In this document: positions 12,108 through 21,945 of the stretch, in pieces | Numbering within the stretch: the stretch's first letter is position 1 | Layout of the letters: the number at the start of each line of letters is the position of its first letter | Source: Maratus speciosus | Taxonomy: Eukaryota; Arthropoda; Arachnida; Araneae; Salticidae | Reading direction: 5' to 3' | Length of the DNA: 64,000 bases | Assembly: GCA_963932465.1 (NCBI GenBank) | Contig: OZ010792.1 | Span: 16,199,701-16,263,700 of the forward strand | Position numbers and translations under genes: made by a program | Notes under the pieces: model-generated | The model's database searches: none | Told to the model about the DNA's origin: nothing | Seen by the model: only the letters and a program-made list of their open reading frames with translations

Positions 12108-13299
12108 ACCAGTATGTTGTGGCCATCACAAAACTTTCTTCTATATAAATCACGTCAATTAAACCATTTAAGTAGTACAAGAAATTACATCAATTTAGCA
12201 CCAATTCATATCAAAGTGTATCTGAATTTGAAGTTTGATAAAAATTCGTGCCTTAGTTCTTGAGATAGAGCTATAGCGGAAATTCTGAAAAATGTAGCAT
12301 AGCAGCGCCACCTGTTGAGTGATTTACACCAATACATAAACAGCAATAATTGATATCCAGGTATACATGGATCTGAAGTTCGTTGAAATTCCAAGCATTA
12401 GTTCTTGAGATAGAGCTATTGCGGAAATCACAAAAAACAGCATAGCAGCGCCACCTATTGAGCGATTTACACCAAACTGTATAAAATGTCAATTCATGTC
12501 AAGGACTAATTGAGATGAAAATTCGTGCATTAGTTCTTGAGATACACCTATACTGGAAATTCTGAAAAATAAAGCATAGCAGCGCCACCTGTTGAGCGAT
12601 TTACACCAAAATGTACAAAATGTCAATTCATGTCAAGGATTAACTGGTTCTGAAGTTTGGTGAAAATTATTGCATTAGTTCTTGAGATCTATAATGAAAA
12701 TTCTGAAAAGTGCAGTATAGCAGCGCCACCTGTAGAGCGATTTGCACCAAAACACAAACAGCACTAATTCATGTCAAAGTATACTTGAATCTGAAGTTTG
12801 ATGAAAATCCAAGCATTAGTTGTTGAGATAGAGCTATTGCAGAAATCGTAAAAAATACAGTATAGCAGCGCCACCTGTTGAACGATTTACACCAAAAGGT
12901 ACAAAACTTCAATTCATGTCAAGGACTAACTGAATCTGGAGTTTGATGAAAATCCGTGCATTCGTTCTGGAGAGTGAGCTATTGCGGAAATCGTGAAAAA
13001 GGCTGCATAGCAGCGCCACCTGTTGAGCGATTTACACCAAAACCTAATCAGCACTAATTTATATCAGGGACTAACTGAATATACATTCCGCGCCTTAGTT
13101 CTTGAGATAGAGCGCCCGCAAAATTTGTGTCACATACAGACAGACAGACTCACAGATGCACAGATGCACAGACAGACAGTTTGTAAAAGCATGTTTTTCG
13201 GAATCTCTGACCCCTAAAACGTGTAAATCCGTTGAAAACCGAAAGTCGAAAATTTTCACGAATCCAATACGTTCTTCTTGTAAAGATAGAAGAAAGTAA
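12108..13299 (-). mobile_element. Helitron-like element C
   Basis: Same design as B, next to the end of A: the terminus ACCAGTATGTTGTGG carries one substitution in ACTAG. There are six tandem units of about 134-145 bp (AGCAGCGCCACCT near 12301, 12444, 12578, 12719, 12864, 13009), then the CAGACAGACAGACT tract and the GTAAAGATAGAAGAAAGTA terminus. Non-coding. Confidence 0.75.
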
Positions 13300-13629
13300 T
13301 AAAACAAATAAATAAAAAAATATATAAACTTTTCGTTAAAAATTGAATACGAAACACGTTTCCTTAAATTTCTCTTTTCACAATTGATATTCCTCTTGCA
13401 AGTTTTACTTCGACGAATTTAATTAGACAGAACCTAAGTTATTCGGTCCCTAGCAGGAAAAAGGAAGAAAAGGGAAACAAGATTTAATTATTAACTGTGT
13501 AGAGTAAACCTCGTTAGTACCGTGTAGAGGTTAATGGAATCACGCGTAAAGATAATGAGAACTATTTAAAGTTGTGACTTTACGTCTTAGCTTGTTTTGT
13601 TAAGTTTTCTAATGAATAAAAATCAAGAA
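13300..13629. other. Spacer, nothing recognised
   Basis: About 330 bp of AT-rich sequence between element C and the second long-TIR transposon, with no ORF or terminal-repeat signal. Confidence 0.6.
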
Positions 13630-14377
13630 CTGTCTATTAGGGTGGGCCGAAAAAAACATTTTTTTTAATTTTCGATGATGAGTAGTGCGGAAAAGTGGCT
13701 ACTAGTGGCACCAAGTTCACACAAAAAAATTGAGATTTTCAGGACAATTCCTATATTTGCCGCTTTTGGCTTGAAGTTTTGCTAAAATGCTGATTTTTGA
13801 ACTTTTTTAGCAAAAATTTAAAAAATGTTAAATTAAACTTATTTTAATCGTATTTACTTGAAAAGGCATATTTAATGTTCCAAATGTATAAATAAGCTCT
13901 GATAATGTATTATTTAATTGCGATGTGTATTTAAAATTAGACGATTTTTATAGCCTTTTCGCGTTTAAGTGAGCAAAAGTTGCATGTATTGTTTGAATCT
14001 TTCAACGGTTTCTCTCTTTTGTCTTGTTTATTTCCCTTGACATTCCTTATTTTTTTCGATGCTTTAAGGGTCATATGTTTGGGTGACGCGGTGACGGACA
14101 GCAGAATTCCTCAGAAACAGATCTGGAAGGAGAGAAGGTGGTGAGGCGATAACTTAAGCGAATGCAGTGACTCATCGCGATGTTGGGGGAGTGAAGGAGG
14201 AAATACAAGAGGGGAGAAAGTGCGATAAGGGATGCTTATTATTTTTCAGTGCTCGGTTTCCCTGTGACATTTGTTCAGTGTAAAAGTAAAACCTTTTTCT
14301 CGTGCAATACTTTGCTTTTTGGATCGTTTTACGTGCCTTTACTGTGTTTTGTGCGTTTTATTACGACGAGTTTAGAA

Positions 14378-15169
14378 ATGGCTAGTGCGAAAGTTCATGA
14401 TCATGTAAAGGCATGTGATAGCGTGAACAGTAGCCATTTTGGGGCACCGTGTAAATTGAAAGACTTGCAATTGCCAACTAATGCTGACATCATACGCCAC
14501 TACTATTGGTTGCGAAGCGATATAGAAGAAAATCGAGATATTTATCTTCAACCAGTGGATGATATCATTAAAATGGTAGGTGAAAAAGTTTTCGAAATCT
14601 GGATAAAATCTTCCATACCAGTGGTTTCCCAACGAACAACTAACGGAAAGATTAAAAACTATTACAATGAATGTAGATCATTGGAGAAATTTTGTAATCA
14701 TACAGGCGTTAAGGGCAAGGCGAGCCGCGAAGATTTCGTAGGAAATGCGGAAACCTCTCTCTTTGACATTGCGGCTTGTAACTGTAGAGGCTTGAACAAT
14801 TGTAGCTGCGACATCAGACGTAAAGTTCCACATCGGGAGGTGAACTTCTTGAAGGATCAAAGAACTGTTCGAAAAATGCTTATCGGAAATATTGATTTAA
14901 AAACAAGCAAAACTCTTGCAAAGAAAATATCGCTGAAAATGAAAAGGGATACAATTTCAACGAAGAATAGTGGTTCTGCGACAAAACCTTCAACGAGTGG
15001 ACTTAGATCCCGATGGAAGACAGTTATATTGTTGGAAGATTCAAGTAGTGGGATCTTTCAAGCAAGCACTTCGATTGAATCTGAATTTGAATCAGGCCCT
15101 TCAAAGCCAAACACTCCTAAACGCATATTCCTCTCTCACACAGCGTCCGCCATGTCTCAGGGAAACTGA
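14378..15169 (+). CDS. 263-aa transposon-borne protein, function unknown
   Basis: The only substantial intact ORF in the window, filling the space between the 600-bp TIRs. An in-frame ORF extends 43 codons upstream, but the ATG at 14378 (MASAKVHDH...) is the likelier start because homology in copy 1 begins there and the upstream part reads into the TIR. Visible parts: a charged N-terminal half (residues 1-120); LFDIAACNC (128-136) with a C-x-C...C-x-C cluster at 134, 136, 142 and 144; FLKDQRTVRKM (157-167); a basic stretch (175-192); and an acidic Ser-rich tail. From memory, the FDIA...C-K-C...FL.DQR..R.M pattern marks a large uncharacterised arthropod/cnidarian family whose longer members continue into a transposase-like domain absent here. 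That makes it a plausible DNA-binding half-protein; this is inference. Introns were not excluded. Confidence 0.6.
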   Translation: MASAKVHDHVKACDSVNSSHFGAPCKLKDLQLPTNADIIRHYYWLRSDIEENRDIYLQPVDDIIKMVGEKVFEIWIKSSIPVVSQRTTNGKIKNYYNECRSLEKFCNHTGVKGKASREDFVGNAETSLFDIAACNCRGLNNCSCDIRRKVPHREVNFLKDQRTVRKMLIGNIDLKTSKTLAKKISLKMKRDTISTKNSGSATKPSTSGLRSRWKTVILLEDSSSGIFQASTSIESEFESGPSKPNTPKRIFLSHTASAMSQGN

Positions 15170-15348
15170 GCACTGAAAATAATAAGCATCCCTTATCGCA
15201 CTTTCTCCCCTCTTGTATTTCCTCCTTCACTCCCCCAACATCGCGATGAGTCACTGCATTCGCTTAAGTTCTCGCCTCACCCCCTCTCTCCTTCCAAATT
15301 TGTTTCTGAGGGATTCTGCTGTCCGTCACCCAAATATATGGCCCTTAA

Positions 15349-15557
15349 CCCCTTAACGCTAGAATTAAATTACGGTTGAATAATTCAAATTGCTGATTGG
15401 CACCACTTTTATGAAAAAGAAATATTCACCTTATTTAATGACAGTAAAAACGCTACCAAAATATACCCAATTTCACTATTTTTCAAAACTCGTGGGAATC
15501 AAACAATTTGAGTAAAAGACACAGCCCGAGAATATCTCGGGAGCGAGAATTAAGGGG
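15349..15557. mobile_element. TTAA MITE nested in transposon copy 2
   Basis: TTAA (15345-15348), then CCCCTTAACGCTAG...GAATTAAGGGG, then TTAA (15558-15561). The empty site survives in copy 1 (CCCTTAAAGCACCG near 5571) and in both left TIRs, so insertion at one TTAA with duplication is proven by comparison. 209 bp; the interior has TTGGCACCACTTTT and CTTATTTAATG. Confidence 0.95.
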
Positions 15558-15982
15558 TTAAAGCATCGAAAAAAATAAGGAAGACCAAGGGACATAAACA
15601 AGACAAAAGAGAGAAACCGTTGAAAGATTCAAACAATACATGCAACTTTTGCTCACTTAAACGCAAAAAGGCTATAAAAATCGTCTAATTTAAAATACTC
15701 ATAGCAATTAAATAATACATTAACAGAGCTTATTTATACATTTGGAACATTAAATATGCATTTTCAAGTAAATACGATTAAAATACGTTTAATTTAACAT
15801 TTTTAAAATTTTTGCTAAAAAAGTTAAAAAATCAGCCTTCAAGCCAAAAGCGGCAAATATAGGAATTGTCCTAAAAATCTCAAATTTTTTGTGTGAACTT
15901 GGTACCCCTAGTGGCCACTTTTCCACACTACCCATCATCGAAATTAAAAAAAAAGTTTTTTTCGGCCCACCCTACTGTCTAT

Positions 15983-16500
15983 GAATGTGTGAGAATGAAA
16001 TGAATTCATGTTGAAAATAAGTTTTTAACGAATACATAGCTGACCACTCTTATGCTTTCAGTACCAGAAACATTTAACAGAAATTTTTGCCTCATTTATT
16101 TGGCAGATTATAGAGATTAAAGAAGTTAAAATTTACTATTAATTTTTTGTAGTACGAAAAAACGTAAGTTGTTGGCAGCTATGCGAATATGCAGCCTAAT
16201 TTTTATGTAGATGTAGTACCTCACAAATTTTTAAATATTAAACAATATAATGAAATTTATCACAACTTTGTATTTAAATGTAGAGATTTCTCAAATCATG
16301 AGTAAAATTTAAAGGAGTGGTACAGCTAAGGACGAAAAATTACGTTAAAATAGGAAATCTCAAAATAAATTGGATTTCATTCCTAGTAACCCTTATCTTT
16401 TTCCCGTAAATTTTAGAATAATCATAGGTATCGACCACTGAACTAAGAAGAAAGAGGAACTGACATATCCTTAAATAGTATGTAACCGCTTCCGCAGTGG
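15983..16500. other. Non-coding; contains one short MITE
   Basis: Apart from the MITE at 16035-16183 nothing is recognised here. Confidence 0.5.
16035..16183. mobile_element. Short MITE with 6-bp TSD CGAATA
   Basis: Inverted CATAGCTG / CAGCTATG ends, flanked by CGAATA on both sides (16029-16034, 16184-16189). Same terminus as 60193-60354 (GTTGGCAGCTATG). Interior AGTACCAGAAACATTTAACAG and TTTTTGCCTCATTTATTTGG fit the shared MITE core. Confidence 0.75.
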
Positions 16501-16504
16501 TCGA

Positions 16505-16862
16505 TTACCACCGGGGCAAAATTCCACCAGTAAATTTAAATAGAAATTTTCTCCTTACTTTAACGCCTTATGAATGCATGATTTCATTCATAAATAATGG
16601 CAAAAACAGATATTTAATTTTACTGGTAAGAGATTGCCTCAGCAGAATTCATGCCCTGTATTTCCGCCATATTGTGACAACCTAAACAATCCCCGGCCAG
16701 TGTCAGTAAAAAAGATTACAATACTTGGGCAAATTACCACCAGTAGAAACAAATTGAAATTTTTACCACAATTGTGAGAGAAATGTTGCATGAAAAAAGC
16801 ACTCAAATAAGACGAAAATTTTTATTCAAATGCACTGATGGAAGTTTGTCCCGGCGGTAATG
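16505..16862. mobile_element. MITE with ATTACCRCCGGG termini
   Basis: ATTACCACCGGGGCAAAATT at the left matches the inverse of the right end (ATTACCGCCGGGACAAACTT) over about 45 bp, including AAATAGAAATTTTC / AAATAAAAATTTTC. No clean target duplication seen. A CACCAGTAAATTT motif lies just inside. Confidence 0.65.
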
Positions 16863-17056
16863 AGAAACTCTTGATCGTATATATAAAAAAAAGCCGTCAT
16901 TATGTGATAACCTCCTCAGTTATTTCACTCGCAACCAATAGATAATATACTATATGTCGAAACCTCTTTAGTTATAACTCCATTGTATCGACTTAATTCG
17001 ATCATAAACGACTGAGGCAAATCTAGCAAACTGCCACCACAAATTTTAAAATGATA

Positions 17057-17514
17057 CTCCCTCTGTCCCAAATTAGTTGCTACATTTGATCACTCTCTTA
17101 CTGATTATTGATACTGATGATGATGATTTTATGATTTTACTTGAACATTTTTCAGATATTTGGGGGTGATATGTTATCAATCAACAACATTTACTTACCA
17201 AGCATTCCCTCCGTCTCTCCTTAAATAAGTACCATATTAGTTAAAAAATTCCAGGGCTCGCACGCTGCCACGCCTCATTTTGAAGGATTCTTCCGCCAGT
17301 AATCACATAAAACTACCTTCTAGCTAATGAATAGTTAATTCTTTAGGAAGAAAATGAACTTTATGGCATACTGGTGGTAGAAACCTTACAAAATGGTGTC
17401 TATTTACTAAACTACATCGGAAGTTATTTATGACTCCACCCACTTGAAATGCAGCAAATAATTTGGGATAAAATTTTTGACCTAAATGTCGCAACTGATT
17501 TCGGGCGGAGGGAG
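17057..17514. mobile_element. Stowaway-like Tc1/mariner MITE, TA TSD
   Basis: Begins CTCCCTCTGTCCCAAATTAG and ends with the inverse GATTTCGGGCGGAGGGAG, flanked by TA on both sides (17055-17056, 17515-17516). A second CCCTCCGTCTCTCC block sits inside at about 17206, so it may be a nested or composite copy. The CTCCCTCCGTCCC wording is the classic terminus of plant Stowaway MITEs; its presence here may be convergent. 458 bp, non-coding. Confidence 0.8.
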
Positions 17515-17516
17515 TA

Positions 17517-18387
17517 TATATTTTTGTTAATCAATCACAGTGAATAAAAAAGACTATTATTTTATAATTATTTTTTAATTAATGGTAGAAGTATATTTGA
17601 CTGCCTATTTCGCACCTATGAAGTCGGCGCCTCTGAGACTAATAAAGGTATTATAAATAAATTTTGAACATATATACTTTGCTTCCGAATTTTGGTCAGA
17701 ACTTTCAGAACTCTAAAGGTATTTAAATTAAATTTTAAACTGATGTTAAATATCGAAAGTGAGGATTATCTTCCTGTTAAAAGTGTTAAACAATGCTCTT
17801 TGTAATTTGGAATGATGTTGGCATTACAATTTAAGTACCAAGGAACAAATTACTGCTCATTTAAAAACATTTTCATGATGTCCAGGTATTTTACCCAAAG
17901 CAAAATAAAATTGTATTAAATGCCGTTTTAATAATCTTATTATTCATAAAATTCTGAACACAAATTCCATTTTTGCTAGGATATTAAAGATATCTTCTAT
18001 TTTTTAATTTGAAAGTAAATGGAGTTTAATTAAATCGAGTAAATTGTTTTTTTAAATAAAACTTTTTTTTATGTATGCTCTAGTAATGTTAAAGTTTTGT
18101 TTGTTTAAAGTTCATTTGTTTCATACTTTTAAAAAAATAACGAATATTTCTCCAAAATTGAGTTATAATGTAAATTACTCGCAAATTAATAAAAATATTA
18201 AAATTGGTATTTTTACTTCTAAGTTTGTTTCATTGTTTTCTACAAAACAAAAATATTGAAATATAAAGATACTATAATATGTGAGACGGAAATTCGTTGT
18301 TTATATAGACAATTCTTGAACAATTAAGAAGTCTGTCTTTTAAAAGTAAAAAAGATAATTTTTAACAATCTTTTAAATATCAACCCT
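17517..18387. other. AT-rich DNA, nothing recognised
   Basis: No terminal repeats. The ORF at 18071-18259 is Phe/Lys/Asn-rich, as expected by chance in AT-rich DNA. Confidence 0.55.
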
Positions 18388-18391
18388 TTAA

Positions 18392-18596
18392 CCTTTTGAG
18401 GGGCAAGCAGTCGTGCTTCTGTAGTGTAGAATTCCCACCGGAAATTTTGAAAATTTTTAAATCAAAATAAGGAAAATCTATTTTTTTAGCCTTTTTTTCA
18501 CCAAAGTTATAAAATTAAAACTTTAATAAAAGTTTCTGATGCAAATCTTAATTAAAATTAGGTGGGATATAATACATCCAACCGCCCCTCACGGGG
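18392..18596. mobile_element. TTAA MITE (CC..TTGAGGGGC family), copy 1
   Basis: TTAA then CCTTTTGAGGGGC; GCCCCTCACGGGG then TTAA (18597-18600). Same family as 21550-21752: both contain CACCAAAGTTA.AAAA.TAAAA, TTTCTG.TGCAAATCTT and TAGGTGGGAT. 205 bp, non-coding. Confidence 0.88.
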
Positions 18597-18706
18597 TTAA
18601 TTGTTTCTTTTATTTTTTGACACAGTAAATTAAAAATAATTAAGCGTCACCAATTTTTTTACTAAAATATTTGACTTTGTACAATCAAAAATGTTATGCC
18701 ATTTAA

Positions 18707-18917
18707 GCCTTTCAGGGGCGAGGCATTTTTGCTCTAAAAATGTTCAAATATTCAATTCACACCGCAATTTAAGAACAAATTTATTTGAAAGCAGTCAAAA
18801 GCTGTTTTTCACGTATAATACGAGATCAGAAGTACAGTAAAACATTTCTGGTCCCATTTGATAATTTCGGCATTAAAATTAACCGTTTGCAGACTGCAAA
18901 CGGCGCCCCTCAAGGGG
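18707..18917. mobile_element. TTAA MITE (GCCTTTCAGGGGCG ends)
   Basis: TTAA (18703-18706), GCCTTTCAGGGGCG at left; CGCCCCTCAAGGGG and TTAA (18918-18921) at right. 211 bp. The ORFs on both strands here are accidental products of the inverted structure. Confidence 0.85.
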
Positions 18918-19057
18918 TTAACAAACCAAAAATTACAGTTAGAATTAAGTGGTATCATAAAGCTTTTAGTATCGAAGTTAACAAACTCTTTGTGCCTGAG
19001 CGACACTTGGGCAAAACAGTTAAGAGGTGATGAAATTTGCTGTTGCGCAATACTTAA

Positions 19058-19153
19058 CCCTTTCAGAGGCAAAGTGCTTTGATTCGTAAAAGGCTGAAAT
19101 GATTGAATGACACCAAAATTTAGAAACAAATTTATTTGAAAATTTATAAAAGG
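19058..19153. mobile_element. TTAA MITE, truncated
   Basis: TTAA then CCCTTTCAGAGGCAAAGTGC, GATTCGTAAAAGGCTGAAAT and TGACACCAAAATTTA match the inverse of the right half of the intact element at 20000-20210. The other half is missing; sequence switches to the foldback at 19154. Confidence 0.75.
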
Positions 19154-19603
19154 CGCTGCCATCGAAATATTCAAGGCCAAAGGACACGAGTTGTGACGTC
19201 ATCACTAATCCACCGACTTCTCACTAGTGTTGGAATTCACACCGGCAATTATAGAATAGCAATTTTATTTTATTTTATTTGTTGAATATCTGTCATATTA
19301 TAAAACAATAATAACTATTTATGCTGGTGAGAATTCGGAATCCTTAAATGAAAATTTAGCCTGATGCGGAATGCCACAGTGTTGTCGCATCTGGCTGATT
19401 TTTTATTTGGCGATTCCAAATTCTCACCAGTAAGTTTAAATAGTTATTATTGTTTTATAAGATAATAGATATTCCACATATAAAATAAAAGAAAATTGCT
19501 TTCAAAATTTTCCGTTGTGAATTCAAACACTAGTGAGAAGCCGGTCCATTAGTGCTGAAGTCACAACTCGTGTCCTCTGGCCTTGAGTACTTCGATGGCA
19601 GCG
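19154..19603. mobile_element. Foldback element G, copy 1 (450 bp)
   Basis: CGCTGCCATCGAAATATTCA is mirrored by TACTTCGATGGCAGCG, and the pairing continues through GGACACGAGTTGTGAC, CTTCTCACTAGTG and AATTCACACCGG, leaving a short centre with CAGTGTTGTCGCATCTGG. A partial copy is at 53047-53350. No target duplication found. Confidence 0.85.
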
Positions 19604-19999
19604 GTTCAGGTGCGTGCAAGTTGAAAGACAACTCCACGGGCTGTATATGAGAATTCGTGTAAAACATCTTAGAGGAGACATAAAAAAAAAGTCTAACCGT
19701 AGTGTAATATATGTACTAAAATAAAAGTTTTAACATAAATATAAAAAGGTGAGGAAAAGTCTTCAGCTCACTGAGACAGAAGACGAAATGAGTAGAAATA
19801 TATTGAAATGTCTACTTATGGGTACTGGCTGCACGAGTGGCCAATCAAAAAAATAGGAAGGTGGAGCTTCGCTGGCAAATGGTAGAAAGATCGAAAAGAC
19901 TAAGATTTCAGAAAATACTCTAAAAAAATTAAAATAATGCGATGATAAGAAATAGAATTAATAAGGTAGTAAAAAATAATAAAAAGTTCAAACTGTTAA

Positions 20000-20210
20000 C
20001 CCCTTGAATGGCGGTGATGACGTGACGACATCACATAATTTTAATCCCTAATTGCCACATTGGCACCGGAATTTTATAATGAAAATTTCACCTTTTTTTA
20101 GTACGCGAAAATGTACTTTAACTTGTTTATAAATAAATTATCTTGTAAATACTGGTGTCATTAAATTATTTCATCATTTTACGAATACAAGTACCTTGCC
20201 CCTGAAAGGG
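20000..20210. mobile_element. TTAA MITE (211 bp)
   Basis: TTAA (19996-19999), CCCCTTGAATGGCGG; GCCCCTGAAAGGG, TTAA (20211-20214). Contains TTGGCACCGGAATTTTATAA and ACTGGTGTCATTAAAT, the inner inverted pair. Related pieces at 19058, 24021, 25925, 31669 and 48712. Confidence 0.85.
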
Positions 20211-20253
20211 TTAAATGAAATATATTGCCATAGACGAAATCTGCAAGGATTTA

Positions 20254-20454
20254 CCCCTTCGGGACGAACGCCTTTTACAGAATTTTTAATCTTTTATCAC
20301 CGATTTTTCAAATCAGAAATTTTTGCCTAATTGAATCGGGAAAATGTTCGGATTAAATAAGGCAAAATTTACAATAAAAATTTACTGGTGAGAATAAACA
20401 CTGATTCTGAGCTCCTGAAGCGGCACGTATACGGGTCGCTCGTCCCCAAAATAG
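20254..20454. mobile_element. TTAA MITE (CCCCTTCGGGACGA ends)
   Basis: CCCCTTCGGGACGAACGCC at left and GGGTCGCTCGTCCCCAAAAT at right, then TTAA (20455-20458); the left target is mutated to TTTA. Same family as 46406-46591: both contain AATCGGGAAAATG.TCGGAT, TAAATAAGGCAAA and CGGCACGTATACG.GTCGCT. Confidence 0.82.
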
Positions 20455-20800
20455 TTAAGTAAAAGATGTTAAAATCTTCCTCCCCCTCACCCCCCCCCCT
20501 CAAAAACAAAAGAAAATGTAACTGCCATACATTTTTTACCAAGTATATCACTAATTTACAAGATATCAATTCAACACGGGAATATCCAAAAATTAATCTC
20601 CTTTGAGCGTTACGTAGTCTGTATAGTCGTTCCTTCATAAAATAATAAGTATGTAAAGCATGACGATATAGACTGATATTCGAATGCCTCACATATGTAT
20701 TTTGAATTCGTCAAATTCAGAACGAAAAGAAGACGGGATTATGTCTAAAGGAAAAATTTTTTCATGCAATGATAACTATTTATAATACTTGTAATAACAA
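20455..20800. other. Non-coding, C-run near 20490
   Basis: Nothing recognised; ORF 20369-20692 overlaps the preceding MITE and is not supported. Confidence 0.5.
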
Positions 20801-20801
20801 T

Positions 20802-20976
20802 CAGGGGTCGTACTTGTTCTGAAATTTCAAGACCAGGAAATTGTTCGGTACCAGTATTTTCTTATAGGAAATCTCTTCTTAAATAAAGCGAAATTTCGCG
20901 CGTTAAATTAGATTTATTTTTCTACAATATATCTTGATATTTGTCCTGAAAAATTCCCTGGAGCGAACGACCCCTG
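20802..20976. mobile_element. MITE with CAGGGGTCG ends
   Basis: CAGGGGTCGTACTTGTTCTG faces CGAACGACCCCTG. Same family as 62397-62567, which in inverse orientation reads CAGGGTTCGTACTGTTC and shares CCAGTATTTTCTTA and AATCTCTT.TTAAA. No clear target duplication. Confidence 0.75.
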
Positions 20977-20979
20977 AAT

Positions 20980-21535
20980 ATTATGTGTCTAGATCTGGAA
21001 CCACAGAAAAATCCAAGGATTCTTTTTAGGAAATTTTTACCATTTTTGGAATGAGTATAACGACTACTGGTAAAAATATGTTTTATGTTCTAAACATATG
21101 TTTTTAAAATGCAGCGAATTTCCGAGTTACATGCAGGCATGGGATGCGCGAAAATTTTTCTCTGCTCAAATTTAGCTCAAGCTTGGATTTCATTATGTTA
21201 AGAGTCTACACTAGAAACGCGGAGAAACTCGAACGCTAACGTGAAACTTATAGGAGAAATCTGTATCTTGTAACGTTTTAATATTTTTTTTGTTTTGTTT
21301 TGTTTTGGATAGGATAACTGAAGTCGATATTTATTGTTGTGTGATTTTACTTTAAAAAAAAAGAAAAAAAAAAGGTTGCTAAAATCGGGAAAGTACAAAC
21401 TCACAACAATAAATACTAACCTCAGATATATGAAAAAAAAAATCATTTAATCCCTTAACTGTTTCATTTTTTTTTTTTGGACACCATAAATCAAAAAAGG
21501 GAGTAAACACCACATTTTACATATTAAAATAATTG
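20980..21535. other. Non-coding; T-rich and A-rich runs
   Basis: No mobile termini seen. The minus-strand ORF at 21198-21446 is built on A and T homopolymers. Confidence 0.5.
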
Positions 21536-21549
21536 CCTTAACCCCTTAA

Positions 21550-21752
21550 ACCCCTGAGGGGCAAGTAATTGTGTTTCGGTAATGTCGAATTCACACCGCA
21601 ATCTGCAAAAAGATTTTTTGCAAAATAAGGAAAAGCAATTTTACGTCTCTTTTCCACCAAAGTTAGAAAAGTAAAATTTAATAAAAAATTTCTGGTGCAA
21701 ATCTTCATTAATCGTAGGTGGGATAAGATATATCCCACCGCCCCTCAAGGGG
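21550..21752. mobile_element. TTAA MITE (CCCCTTGAGGGGC family), copy 2
   Basis: TTAA (21546-21549) then ACCCCTGAGGGGCAAG; CGCCCCTCAAGGGG then TTAA (21753-21756). The right TTAA is also the terminal TTAA of the piggyBac relic that follows, so this MITE landed on an existing transposon boundary. Confidence 0.88.
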
Positions 21753-21945
21753 TTAACTCTTTATCTACTGCAATTATTTTCGTTTAATTTTTTTCAGTTA
21801 CTACAATGAAAATTACAGGATAAACATTAAAACAATATTCACCCGTGAGAAATTTAATTTTTTAGAGGTAATTAATTAAAGTGACGCCTTAAAGTACCGT
21901 CAGTACACTATGACTAAAATATCGTAGCTGAAAACCCACAAGGTA

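Larger units (their letters stand above)
13638..15974 (+). mobile_element. Long-TIR DNA transposon, copy 2 (8-bp TSD)
   Basis: Same family as 3891-6000: TAGGGTGGGCCG start and CGGCCCACCCTA end, with a perfect 8-bp duplication CTGTCTAT (13630-13637, 15975-15982). Left TIR is about 13638-14263. The right TIR is about 15158-15974 and is lengthened by a 209-bp MITE plus its duplicated TTAA (15349-15561). The unique centre holds an intact ORF whose stop lies just inside the right TIR. The two targets, CTGTACAT and CTGTCTAT, suggest a CTGTNYAT preference. Younger or better preserved than copy 1. Confidence 0.92.

Noticed and set aside
10107..13307. Many 60-105-codon ORFs
   Set aside because: All lie in tandem repeats or their edges and repeat the same shadow peptides (for example CKSLNRWRCYA); no gene.
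18785..19205. Overlapping ORFs on both strands (up to 123 codons)
   Set aside because: They run across MITE boundaries and inverted repeats; composition is chance-like.
19154..19603. hAT assignment from the internal CAGTGTTGTCGCATCTGG
   Set aside because: This phrase sits at the centre of a foldback, not at its ends, and no 8-bp duplication is found.
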